The notes under the pieces were generated by a model. That model made no database searches, was not told where the DNA came from, and saw only the letters and a program-made list of their open reading frames with translations. Below, in pieces: positions 52,934-63,200 of a DNA stretch of 64,000 nt. Made by a program: the position numbers and the translations under genes. Source of the stretch: Pararge aegeria. Lineage: Eukaryota > Arthropoda > Insecta > Lepidoptera > Nymphalidae. Each line of letters opens with the position of its first letter. Position 1 is the stretch's first letter. The DNA lies in NCBI RefSeq assembly GCF_905163445.1, contig NC_053183.1, positions 20,088,001-20,152,000 on the forward strand, given 5' to 3'.

Positions 52934-53095
52934 TTTTTTTTTTGTTATCACCATCTCACAATGTCATTTTAAATTATTAGAAGAGCAACCTGGTTAGAAC
53001 AATTTAACACCCAAGCTTTTTTATCGATTACTTAGTCCTTTATACTATAATAGGACTTTTCTATAAGCTTACGTTTAATACAAACTTTGATATTA
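52934..53095 (+). mobile_element. REP-6, second part
   Basis: 'gttatcaccatctcacaatg', 'aagagcaacctggttagaac', 'tataataggacttttctata', 'taatacaaactttga'. Confidence 0.9.
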
Positions 53096-53146
53096 TCATT
53101 ATCATTTCTACTATTACATAAAAGCAGTACGGCCAGCAGTGGTGAC

Positions 53147-53295
53147 CTCAGGATGAAGACGATGTCGCGTAGAAACGGATTAGGAGTATGGATTTAATAA
53201 CTGCCATACTCCTTAACAGATTATCCCGCTACCATCTTAGACTGCATCATCACTTACCACCAGGTGAAATTGCAGTCAAGAGCTAAATTGTAGTG
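53147..53295 (+). repeat. SINE-3 fragment
   Basis: 'agattatcccgctaccatct', 'tagactgcatcatcacttac', 'caggtgaaattgcagtcaag'. Confidence 0.75.
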
Positions 53296-53576
53296 GTATA
53301 ACTTTCTAGAACAACATAATATAAGATAGGGATATATCATAGCCCATTGAGAAATACCAAACAAAGGGATCGCTATGAGCGTTTAGGATAAATTGTGCCA
53401 TATACAAACGTAAACATCTCGAGTAAGCTAATACCCTGAACTCAGTTTACATAGGTCTGTTTGTTTCATACTATAACTCTATACACATAACTGCGAGTAT
53501 GCACAGACAGTAATAGTCTAATAGTGGAGTTGATATATTCAAGCTTTGTCATGAAAACATCAATGACGCGGTATTT

Positions 53577-54595
53577 TTGGCCCACTTCAGATTCATATTT
53601 TCCGGGTTTTATATCTATAGTCTATTTTTACCCCACTGCCACTGGAGATGATGATTATTATGTATAGTCTGTTCTTAGCCCACTTTAAAAGGAACTTTAT
53701 GTTTTTGGGTACTATATTATACCTCACTGCATTTTTATCTTTCGGGTAATATATGTACAGTCCAGTGGGGTAACCACTGCGGATGAAGTTAAATGTTTCC
53801 AAGTATTATAATATGTATAGCCCATTTTTACCCCACTGCAGGGGGAGGTTAATATTTTCCGAGTATTATTTGTATACTCTATAGCTACCCCACTGCGGAA
53901 GGAGATAAATATTTCTAGGTATTATAATATGTATAGCCCATTTTTACCCTACTGCAGGGGGAGGTTAATATTTTCCGGGTATTATTTGTATAGTCTATAG
54001 CTACCCCACTGCGGAAGGAGATAAATATTTCCAGGTATTATAATATGCATAGCCCATTTTTACCCCACTGCAGGGGAGGTTAATATTTTCCGGGTATTAT
54101 TTGTAAAGTCTATAGCTACCCCACTGCGGAAGGAGATAAATATTTCCAGGTATTATAATATGCATAGCCCATTTTTGCCCCACTGCAGGGGAGGTTAATA
54201 TTTTCCGGGTATTATTTGAATAGTCTATAGCTATCCCACTGCGGAAGGAGATAAATATTTCCAGGTATTATAATATGCATAGCTCATTTTTGTCCCACTG
54301 CAGGGGAGGTTAATATTTTCCGGGTATTATTTGAATAGTCTATAGCTATCCCACTGCGGAAGGAGATAAATATTTCCAGGTATTATAATATGCATAGCCC
54401 CACTGCACATGGAGGTTAATATTTTAAAATATGTGTAGCCCATTTTTACCCCACTGCAGCTGGAGATAAATATTTACTGGGTATTATATGCATAATCCAG
54501 TGTAACCCCACTCAGCAGATAGAGATGATTGTTATTCGGGTATTTTATGTATAGGCCACTCTTACCCCATTGCAGGTGAAGATCGAGGGTAGCAT
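53577..54595. repeat. minisatellite, 115-bp higher-order unit of two ~57-bp subunits
   Basis: Recurring marker GCGGAAGGAGATAAATATTT at 53895, 54011, 54126, 54241 and 54356: spacing 116, 115, 115, 115. Each unit contains two related halves with CCCCACTGC: one continues with 'aggggaggttaatattttcc', the other with 'ggaaggagataaatatttcc'. The outer copies at both ends are more diverged, as expected when arrays are homogenised in the middle. No open frame spans it. Confidence 0.95.
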
Positions 54596-54609
54596 ATGAA
54601 TTGATCGAG

Positions 54610-54752
54610 AAGTTCTCCATAATTTCTCAAAGGTGCGTGGATTGCACCAATCCGCCATGGGCCAGCGTAGTGGACTACGGATTTAACCCCTTCTCATTGT
54701 GTGAGGAGACCCGTGATCTTTGGGGGGCGATAATGAGTTTATATGATGATAA
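54610..54752 (+). repeat. SINE-1 3' part
   Basis: 'gttctccataatttctcaaa', 'ccgccatgggccagcgtagt', 'taaccccttctcattgtgtg', tail 'atatgatgat'. Confidence 0.9.
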
Positions 54753-55235
54753 TAAGTCTAACTGATGAAACGTTATTATACTAGTTTAAGTATCGCTAAT
54801 GTCTAAATATCAGTGATTCGAAGTCACCGTGGTCGAATCAGTATTAACCAGAGAAATTTCAGTAATTACAAATTTGCAGATGATCTCACTCGCGTCGAAA
54901 ATCTTAAAATAATATACAGGACATGACAGTAAAACGCACTCGTAAAATGTTTTCATTTCCTCTATACTAGTATTTTTGTTTTGGCTCGCCGTATCACGAG
55001 TTAGCAACTCCGCTCTTTGGACCTAGATTAGCTGTTATGAATACTTAAGACTCTAAGATATAAAAGAAATACTCCACTGGGGGAACGTTATTTCAGTTTT
55101 TGTATTTAAACATTTTTCTTATTCTTTATCTTGAATACTGAATACGTACCCACTGTTTTAATGAAGGGATTTTGTAAAAATAAATGGTTATTATACCTAC
55201 TTCTAATTTAAGAAATGTTGGTTTGTTTACTAAAA
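54753..55235. other. unassigned sequence
   Basis: Nothing recognised. Confidence 0.4.
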
Positions 55236-55345
55236 GCGATTATAGCCTAGTGGTTAGAACTTCGACCTCCCTTCCGCGGAGACCGAATACGATGCCCGAC
55301 ATGCAACTCTAACTTTTCGGAGCTACTTAAGTAATTTAATGAAAA
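55236..55345 (+). repeat. SINE-1 head fragment
   Basis: A box 'tagcctagtggttagaact' is the best preserved SINE-1 A box in the window; the B box is mutated ('accgaatacgatgcccgac'). It runs into REP-9. Confidence 0.85.
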
Positions 55346-55349
55346 ATTT

Positions 55350-55651
55350 AAAAAACCCCCAACTCAGTATTTAAATACACATATTTAGGGAGCTGTGAAA
55401 GAAAGTGAAATTCACCATTTTGTGGTAGCGGCCATCTTGGATTTGAAATTTATCATAGTATAATCTTAGTCAAGCCCTGTAATTTGATACCCATGTTGAG
55501 AATGTCGTGAAAATGTTTATAATCCGCCATATTGTGACGGCGGCCATCTTGTACAATTTTTTATCAAACATAGCCAAGAACATTCCCAACTTATTCACCT
55601 TTCAAACAAAATCAAAATCGGTTCGTCCGTTCGACCGCTACGATGCCATAG

Positions 55652-55688
<37 letters not shown>

Positions 55689-55725
55689 CAGACAAACTCA
55701 GTTCGTTTTGCGTCGGGGTTTAAAA
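55350..55725 (+). repeat. REP-9, longest copy, with (CA)17
   Basis: 'aaaaaacccccaactcagta', 'ttgtggtagcggccatcttg', 'gccatattgtgacggcggcc', 'cttattcacctttcaaacaa', (CA)17 at 55653-55686, and 'gcgtcggggtttaaaat'. The ends (AAACCCC.. / ..GGGGTTT) are complementary, hinting at a TIR element. Confidence 0.8.
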
Positions 55726-55749
55726 TGTTACTTGCGTTAACTTGATAAA

Positions 55750-55850
55750 CTTGTTCTTTAGATTTTGACATATTTTTCGGACCAACCTGTAAATAAGTGC
55801 CTGAGATAGGCCTACATGAATAAAGGAATTTTGAATTTGAATTTAAACAT
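55750..55850 (-). repeat. REP-6 fragment
   Basis: 'taagtgcctgagataggcct', 'aataaaggaattttgaattt'. Confidence 0.75.
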
Positions 55851-55912
55851 CTTCATATACGAAACTTATTTGAATTTATTAAAGTATATTACATAAGTAT
55901 AATATTAAGTAA

Positions 55913-56262
55913 CTAGCTTCTGCCCGCGACTTCGTCTGCGTGGACTTCAGAATTGGGTATGAAGCTTCGTTCGTTCACAATTTTTAATAATACCACAGCA
56001 ATTAATTGTGAGATCGGTATGATGGAGATAGTAGATGTAGTAGTGAGATGCATACAAAATTTCAAAGCTGTCTTCCTGCGGCTTAGCGCGTAATCAATTA
56101 TAAATTTTCTCTCGGGAACTATTTCAGGAATCGGGATAAAAAGTAGATTATGTTCTTTTTCATGTCAAAGTTTAATGCATGCCAAATTTCATTCAAACCC
56201 ATTAAGCCCTTTTAACGTGATTGAGTAACAAAGACACTTTCACATTTATAATATTAGTAGGA
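55913..56262 (-). mobile_element. Helitron-like element, complete 350 bp
   Basis: A|CTAGCTTCTGCCCGCGACTT on the left and ATATTAGTAGGA|T on the right (+ strand), that is TC...CTAG between A and T on the minus strand. Confidence 0.88.
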
Positions 56263-56875
56263 TACATAAAAGACACTCTTGTTTATTTTTTATATCCATA
56301 CTATTTTTTAATTATAGTTTTTAACAGGTACCAGGAGTTCATATTATTCAAGGCAATTTAAAGTCGTTGTACACAAAATATATTCAGCCATTCTTACTGG
56401 GGAAAACTCAATTTGTTTGCACGCTCTATGCAGTTGCAATTTGTTGGCATTCAGCTTTTCAACATTGCCTCCAGGACCACCATTACTGCAAAATTCGGAA
56501 GTCATGGTCTTTGAAAGACTAAATAAGCATGAAGCATTTTAATTAAAACTTTCTTCTTACGGCTGCCAGACGACACGTCAGTAGGAGTAAATTTGTGAAC
56601 TAGAATTAAAACATCCAACCTACCTTCTCATCCTCCTACCTTGCGACTAACTCTGCGATTTTGTTGGTATTTCAAAAATCCTGGAAACTTTCCCGGGCAA
56701 AATGTAACCTATGATACCATGATGTAAAATTTTGCTTTATGACATTATCCGCGCCTAGGCAACAATGGCCGATGTTTTTTTAATCTGTTTGATGCTTTTG
56801 TGAGATAACAAGAGATGTACCTATGTCCATATTTAAGATTCACGTCACATAATATGTGCCAAAGTTCATGGAAAT
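56263..56875. other. unassigned sequence
   Basis: Nothing recognised. Confidence 0.4.
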
Positions 56876-57065
56876 AATAATAAAAGACTTTATTAGCCAA
56901 AACGACAAGTAATACAAAATCTACGTGGTCAGTGGGTCACCTTCCCAGTTCTGTGCTGAAGAACCTGAAAATACTAAAACGTTGATTTTCAGTAGGGACC
57001 CAAGGTGATGCCACGGATAGGCAGCGATATAGTCTGACGTAGTGTTTGTATACTCCTTGGGTGAG
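56876..57065 (-). repeat. possible LINE 3' tail
   Basis: 'aataataataaaagacttta' (reverse AATAAA-like tail), then 'gtgggtcaccttcccagttc', GC-richer than its surroundings. Single in the window. Confidence 0.35.
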
Positions 57066-57269
57066 CTATCGATAAACAACAAACATAATACAAACACCAT
57101 GTCCTTTTTATCTATTAAATCATAACAAATATATGCTATGTAATACTAAAAACATTTAATGTATAAAAACTAATAATGACTAATAATATGACGAAATAAA
57201 TATATTTGGGAGTACAAGTAAGTAATATAAATTGCAAAATAAACTTCTTTTTTTTGGAGAGCACCAACT

Positions 57270-57480
57270 GTCTTTTATTTAGAAGCGAAGCGTGAGTACC
57301 TTCAGGCATCATTTATCTTCAATAGGGTTGTCAAAAGTTAACACAAAAATATATTTGCTTCATTTGATTTGATATTTGTACAGGGTGATTCCTTATGAAA
57401 CATACTTGTACATACTCCAATATTATTTCGTAATTCTGTTATACGTAGAATGCGAAAGGCTTAGACCGTAATTAAACCAA
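57270..57480 (+). repeat. REP-10 fragment
   Basis: 'atagggttgtcaaaagttaa', 'cagggtgattccttatgaaa', 'cgtaattctgttatacg'. Confidence 0.65.
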
Positions 57481-58560
57481 ACTGACCGTTTACCTTCGCC
57501 GTGTAACTATGTGATATTTTACTGCTGAAAACGCATTACTCCGCAAAGTAAGAAGGGATCATTACGGTGATCAGTATAAGGTAGTGTTGAGGATCGTAAG
57601 TACAGTTAAATAAGAATAAACCCATTTCATGTTATATTTTCACTTTCCGATGTTCCCAGTTTCTTAATACTCCGGAATACAACATTTTCTATTGCTAAAC
57701 AAATATTTAATTGTCCTACTTATACAAACAATATTAAGTAACTATAATATTAATTTTATAAGTAGGTAAACAAAAAAAATAAAATGAATTAAATTTGTCT
57801 TTCTTTAGTTAAGAATAGTGGCCATGACTGCCACGATTAATTGGGTCGCTGTTTAAAAACGAATCAAAACTTGACGTATAATAATAATAAAGTTGACGTA
57901 CAGATTCCATTAAATAATTCATATATAACGTACGTTTTGTAATGATACGGTTTCGCCTATTTAATTGTGGCTCAGCTCAGTTCATAATTGAATGGGAAGG
58001 AACAGCTGTGAAGTCTTTGCCTACATAAGTTGATCGCACATTGCTCTAACAGCTGTTATTTTAGGCTCTGAATGAAATATTTAAAATTTTTTGAACTTGT
58101 TTTATAATATATACAATTTCATTCGTATTCAAAAAAATATAAAAATAACAAGTGCGATAAAATAATAAATAACAAACCCAATAAAAGATATTCTCGTCAT
58201 GTACATGTAGTGTGTTTCTATTTTTTTTTTTTAAATGAGAATGTAAAAAAAAAAGAGACAAGTAAGAAAAAAATAATTTTAGTACCAAAACTTAACTCGC
58301 CAACAACAAACAAGTCTGTAGAAAACTAATATTCAATTAAAAACTAATATTCTAAAAAAGCTACCAGCACGATTTGAATTTTATTATTATAATACTTTAC
58401 AGTTATAAAATTACTATATTTTTAGCTAAAATACGATTCAGTTAGTGAAAGTTCTTCTTATTCCCGTTAAAAGTAGAATAGAATGCCTCGCCATTTAGCT
58501 GGTTGGTGAAATCTATCTTTCCAAAAATTTCATCCGGACAATTAGTGTAATATAAGCGGG
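57481..58560. other. unassigned AT-rich sequence
   Basis: About 1 kb with nothing recognised. Confidence 0.45.
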
Positions 58561-58684
58561 GATAGCATGAAGGTTCGGATTTTGGCTTCACTTTCGGGCG
58601 GCCGAATTCGAATCTCTGCACGCACTTTTTATAGTTATGTACGTTTCAAGCAACTGTCACTTGCTTTAACGGTGAAGGATAATG
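58561..58684 (+). mobile_element. SINE-1, 5' part, interrupted
   Basis: 'ggcggccgaattcgaatctc' (B box), 'gtcacttgctttaacggtga'. It stops at GGTGAAGGATAATG. The 3' part resumes at 59097. Confidence 0.9.
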
Positions 58685-59096
58685 TGGCGGAACCCCGCGC
58701 GGTAGGTATTCGGGAGTTTTCGTGGTAGCTCGAGTTCTTTCGGCTGTCGGGATTCGCCAGTGCGTTCTGGACCCTGCCGTAGGCGGCACGCGCTTACGCA
58801 TCGCGGTAACTCGCACACCACGCCGCGTGGTTATGTTTAAATTGTTGATTTGTTTAAGAACTAATATAAACGATATTTCATATATGTGGGTTTCATTTTT
58901 AACACCAGGAACCCCCATAATAACATTGGAAATGTATTCTCAATCTGGTTACAGCGCCCTCACTGGGTTCTATTCTATTTTAATGTAAATATTAGATTGA
59001 CATTCTCTTTTGAGAATATAACGAATATGTAATCTATAAGCAATTGTAATGGAATTGTAATTGAATAAATAAATAAATAAATATGGAATGAGGAAA
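58685..59096 (+). mobile_element. unclassified 412-bp insertion with (AAAT)n tail
   Basis: Inserted in SINE-1; AATG at 58681-58684 and 59097-59100 may be a short target duplication. The left third is GC-rich ('ggcggaaccccgcgcggtag', 'gtaggcggcacgcgcttacg'), the right part AT-rich and ends 'gaataaataaataaataaat'. The tail favours a retroposon over a solo LTR. A frame of 88 codons from 58722 (MVARVLSAVGIRQ...) spans most of it without recognisable domain. Confidence 0.7.
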
Positions 59097-59235
59097 CCTG
59101 CACGCCTTTTCTCCATAACGTTCTTATAGGCGTGTGAAGCCCACCAATCCGCACTGGGCCAGCGTGGTGGACTACGGTCTAAGCCCTTCTCATTGTTAGA
59201 GAAGACCCGTGTCCTGTAGTGGGCCGGTTGTTAAG
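59097..59235 (+). mobile_element. SINE-1, 3' part after the insertion
   Basis: 'gaggaaacctgcacgccttt', 'ccaatccgcactgggccagc', 'gtcctgtagtgggccggttg'. Confidence 0.92.
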
Positions 59236-60299
59236 ATAACGAATATGAATATCGTCAGGCCCAATAGTAAGATGGGAAGTTCTTTATACAGGGGTAAAAA
59301 TCTTTGACGGATTCCTTCTAACAGGTCCAGTAAGTTAAATTAAGCGAACCTAAAGTAATACTTACTCGAGAACAAATATTTTCACGTATTTGAGTTTGTT
59401 TTATCGTTTCAGTAATTATTTTGTTAAGGGCATTATAAGAGGCAACTGACTTTTCTTATTGTGTCAGTGTAAGAGGCAGTTATTGAAAGACGAGCAAATT
59501 TCATTAAGATCAGTTTAATAGTTTATACATTAGATGGCTACAAACAGACAGAAATACACACACACGTTTATTGTTTTACAAATATATTGCGGATTATAAA
59601 TATAAGCGAAGTTTCAAAGAATCCGTTTATACCGTGCTAAATGAAAACTTAAATAGGTATATTTACTTGACTTACTTAGTTGTACTATCTTAGCCCCCTT
59701 TATTTCTTCGACTGGGCTTGTTTACGCATTCAAAATTACTCATCTGTTAACGTGCACTCAGGCCAAGTAGCAAGACTAGTTAAACTAAACAAACCTAAAG
59801 TCAAACTGTAAAACCAAAGTAATTTGCACGTGAGTTAGTTTTATATTACCCTTAAAATTAATTAATAATGAGCATTATAAGAGGCAGTCGTTTCGAAATC
59901 ACAGGCTGACACTTCAATATTAATTATTAGTATAGACGTGTTATTATATTATGCGCACCATAAAATTTAATTCCACAATAAAACAAAATACATTTATAAA
60001 GTTGATTTATGAAACCACTGCATCTGGCTAAAATATGATGTGCGGTTTTTAATAAAATTATTAATAATTACACCGAAAAATCCATTATTTTAATAAAACC
60101 TCAAAGACCTCTGTAATTTATAATCTGAATGGTATGCTATTTTATCTCTTCACAGTGTGTTTTAACTTTAAACAAATTTCGAGGTTTCATCTATTCTAAT
60201 ATTTAAGATATAAAATGAAAGGTTTCCTGTTACGACTTAAATTATCTTTCGATTAACTTTGAAATTTTCAGAATAAGTTTTAATAATTCTTTCACCTTT
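59236..60299. other. unassigned AT-rich sequence with one direct repeat
   Basis: GCATTATAAGAGGCA occurs at about 59430 and again at about 59873. Nothing else recognised. Confidence 0.45.
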
Positions 60300-60600
60300 C
60301 GAAGTGCCAAGCTTGTAACTGGCGTAAAGCAACATTGCTGTGTTCCGGTTTGGAGGGTGTGAATGGCGGTGTAATTACAGACACATGAGGCTTAAAATCT
60401 ACGCTTCAGATTTGATGGGCACAGAGATATTCCAATAGGTACTACTTCAGGGAAGTGCGGTAGTAGTAGCACTCTCTTCTTCCGCACTTCCCCGAAGTAG
60501 TATCGCCATTCTTGTTTCTGCCGCAAAGTGGCATTGCTGGCGCCCTGCAGCATTACCGTTTTCCGGTCAGAAAGAAGCTCTCAGTGTATCTCTGTTTATA
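60300..60600. repeat. REP-11 copies with a fold-back
   Basis: 'aaagcaacattgctgtgttc' and 'ccgcaaagtggcattgctgg' are related REP-11 blocks. Between them lies a 20-bp inverted repeat, arms 60441-60460 / 60482-60501, 19 of 20 matching. Confidence 0.65.
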
Positions 60601-60667
60601 GGCGATGAGTTTTCACGTAGGTACCATCAAGTGGGCTATCTACTTGGTCGATCAATTATTCATAGTC

Positions 60668-61190
60668 ATCATTATCTCTTCAACTGATTGACGTCCACTT
60701 CTGGACATAGGTCTTTTGTAGGTAGTTCCACAATCCTGGGTCGCTTGTTTCCAAACGCTCCCAGCTACTCGTTTGATGTCATCCATCTCGTTGGGGGCCG
60801 ACCAACGCTGTGTTTACTTGTCCGGGGTCGCCATTCCAGCACTTTGGAATCCCAATGACCATCGGTTCTTCGAGCTACTACTACTGCTTTAACTTCAGGT
60901 TTGCGACTCGCTGAGCTACGTCGGTAACTCTGGTTCTTCTGGATCTCCTTATTTCTGATTTGATCATGTAGTGAAACTACCAACATTGCTCTCTCCATCG
61001 CCCGCTAACTGACTCAGCTTATGAGGCCCATAGTAAGCAACCACGTTTCATATCTGTATATCATAACTGGCAACACCCACTATTCGCAGAATATGGTTTT
61101 CATGCACTGAGGGATTTTTGAAGAAAAGATTTCACGAATTTTCCCGAAGGCTGCCCCTCCGAGTTGGATTCGGCGGTTTAGCCGGAAAAA
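60668..61190 (-). mobile_element. RTE-clade LINE 3' end, degraded
   Basis: 'attgacgtccacttctggac', 'ataggtcttttgtag', 'gtaactctggttcttctgga', 'tgaggcccatagtaagcaac' are antisense to 27640-28150. Several indels break the frame. Confidence 0.9.
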
Positions 61191-61310
61191 AACTCTTTTC
61201 CTGTACTGGGTCGATCATGGGTTAATAATGATGTCGAGTAACACAATTTTGCAATAGGCTTAAGTGGGGTATCGTTTGAAAGAACGTTTTTTCAAATATA
61301 GTTAAAATAC

Positions 61311-61515
61311 GGCGGCCGATTGACGCAGTGGGCAGCGGGGTGCTTTCTGAGTCTCGATTCCCATAACTGGAAAATGTTTTAGTGTCTGGGTGTTCGTAAG
61401 TATATTATGAGTATATATGTATATTTTTCATAAAACTATTCAGAAGTCATCTTAGTACCCATAACACAAGCTACGCTTACTTTAAGACGAGAATGCGATA
61501 TATGTATATATTTTA
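61311..61515 (+). mobile_element. SINE-2 copy, B box shortened
   Basis: 'cgattgacgcagtgggcagc', then 'gagtctcgattcccataact' with part of the B region deleted, then typical body. Confidence 0.9.
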
Positions 61516-61817
61516 TATTTAAATCACATAGTTTTTGATTAACCATAAAAAGTGAGAATTTCCTTTTCAATTTACTCGAAAGTGTGAAACCTACTCGTCG
61601 TCAATAGTTAGCAATAGTGTATTTACACAAAACAGTGTGTAATCTAAAATGTTAGTTATTTTAACCAGCTACTATATCAGTATGTCAAAATGTCAGCCTC
61701 AATTATATAGCCTGTCTCTATGGAAGAGTATTAGCATTATTTACTCGACGTTATTCAAAATCGGCTTGAAACTAGTTGTTTATTTTATTGATAACCACTA
61801 TTTTAGATTGTAAGGTT

Positions 61818-62077
61818 ATAAATAATAAATAAATATACTACGACAATACACATATCGCCATCTGGCCCCAAAGTAAGCCTAGCTTGTGTTATGGGTTCTA
61901 AGATGCCTCATGAATATTTTTATGAAATAGATACATAAATACTTAGAAAATATATATAATCACCCAGACACTGAAAAACATTCATGCACACAAACATTTC
62001 CCAGTAGTGGGAATCGAACTCACGGCCTTGGGCTCAGAAAGCAGGGTCGCTGCAAACTGCGCCATGCGGCTGTCAAA
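61818..62077 (-). mobile_element. SINE-2, near full length
   Basis: (AAAT)n, 'actacgacaatacacatatc', body, B box 'gtgggaatcgaactcac', 'ctgcgccatgcggctgtc'. Confidence 0.94.
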
Positions 62078-62384
62078 AATCAAGGTTAAAACTTTATAGA
62101 TGTTTATGAAGAAATGTCGAAATTTACGTCATTGTTCGCCGTTGCTAAACCTAGGACCGCCCAATAATAAGCGCTTACCACAGCACTAGAAGGACCTGCG
62201 TAATTAGAACAATTTTATGGTTGTGTAGATGTTAAAAGTAATAAATATCATGTACATGAAAACTTAATTTTTAAACAATTAAGCGGTTTTACTAACTCTC
62301 TATATGGTTGAGCAAATAGCTTATACTATTTAACAGTCAAAAATCATTTAAAAAACGCATTATAATTTAATTGAAATGAAATAA
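62078..62384. other. unassigned sequence
   Basis: Nothing recognised beyond a possible SINE-3 scrap near 62150 ('aacctaggaccgcccaataa'). Confidence 0.4.
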
Positions 62385-62570
62385 ATGCTTTTATCGTGTA
62401 GGCCTATCACAGGAACTCATGACGCGTTCATACATAAATGTTTCCATTATCGTAAGATGATCGTTATAACTGTATTCGTAAACTTCGAGTAAAGCTAGGA
62501 GGGTTTTAAAATTCGCGCCCTGGTCTAAAAATAGCCAACAAGTCGGGTATTTTTTTTATCACCATCTCAG
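62385..62570 (+). repeat. REP-6 copy, diverged
   Basis: 'gtgtaggcctatcacaggaa', 'gtaaacttcgagtaaagcta', 'ttatcaccatctcag'. Confidence 0.72.
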
Positions 62571-62588
62571 TTCAACACAATTAATTAA

Positions 62589-62820
62589 TAAATAAACACA
62601 CATCGCAATCTAGCCCCTAATTAGCGTTTAGCTTGTGTACTAATGTGACGGATGAATATTTTTATTAATAAAATACATAAATACTTGTAATATACAGATG
62701 AACACCCAGACACTGAAAAACATTCATGATCACAACACAAACATTGTCTAGCTGTGGAAATCGAACCCACGGCCTCAGACTCAGAAAGCACGGTCGCTGC
62801 CCACTGCGCCCATCGGCCGT
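62589..62820 (-). mobile_element. SINE-2, diverged full-length copy
   Basis: 'acacacatcgcaatctagcc', body, B box 'gtggaaatcgaacccac', 'cactgcgcccatcggccgtc'. Confidence 0.92.
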
Positions 62821-62870
62821 CAAATTATAATGCTTATTAGGTTTTTTGATACTTTTCATACAAACTTTAA

Positions 62871-62910
62871 ACTTATTGAGATGAACCTCAAAGATTTCAT
62901 CTCAATAAGT
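62871..62910. repeat. 15-bp perfect inverted repeat, 10-nt loop
   Basis: Arms 62871-62885 (ACTTATTGAGATGAA) and 62896-62910. Confidence 0.9.
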
Positions 62911-63119
62911 ACTTTGTTTTAAAATAATATGCAATTTCCCTTACATTAATAAGTAATTTTGTGTAGTGTAAACTGAAGTAGAAGTAAAAGTAAAATTTTA
63001 CAGTTTTATTGAATTTCTTTTAATAAAAAATTATTATTTGAATTTTTAGAGAACTAAAAAATAAAAGGTAAGTAATAAAACTAAAAGATCTCCGCTACAT
63101 CAAACACTAATTCAATTTT

Positions 63120-63200
63120 AAAATTACAAAAGTGTATGCCTAGGAATCGAACTGTCGAATCTTTCTTGGAATCCAAGAACTTTATAATCACTAAACCAGT
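63120..63200 (-). repeat. tRNA-like SINE head remnant
   Basis: Reverse strand shows 'ctctactggtttagtgatta' (A-box-like) and 'acagttcgattcctaggcat' (B-box-like), spaced as in a tRNA, but no acceptor stem pairs, so not a tRNA gene. Confidence 0.4.

Noticed and set aside
53577..54595. CRISPR array
   Set aside because: The regularly spaced repeats are contiguous 57/115-bp tandem units without unique spacers, no cas genes are near, and the DNA is eukaryotic.
55653..55686. Telomeric or centromeric repeat
   Set aside because: It is a simple (CA)17 microsatellite inside REP-9, and insect telomeric TTAGG arrays were not seen.
58646..58988. Coding gene in the 412-bp insertion
   Set aside because: Frames on both strands are open because of base composition; no domain, and the segment is bounded as an insertion.
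58685..59096. Solo LTR
   Set aside because: It does not have a clear TG...CA structure and ends in (AAAT)n, which suits a retroposon better; left unclassified.
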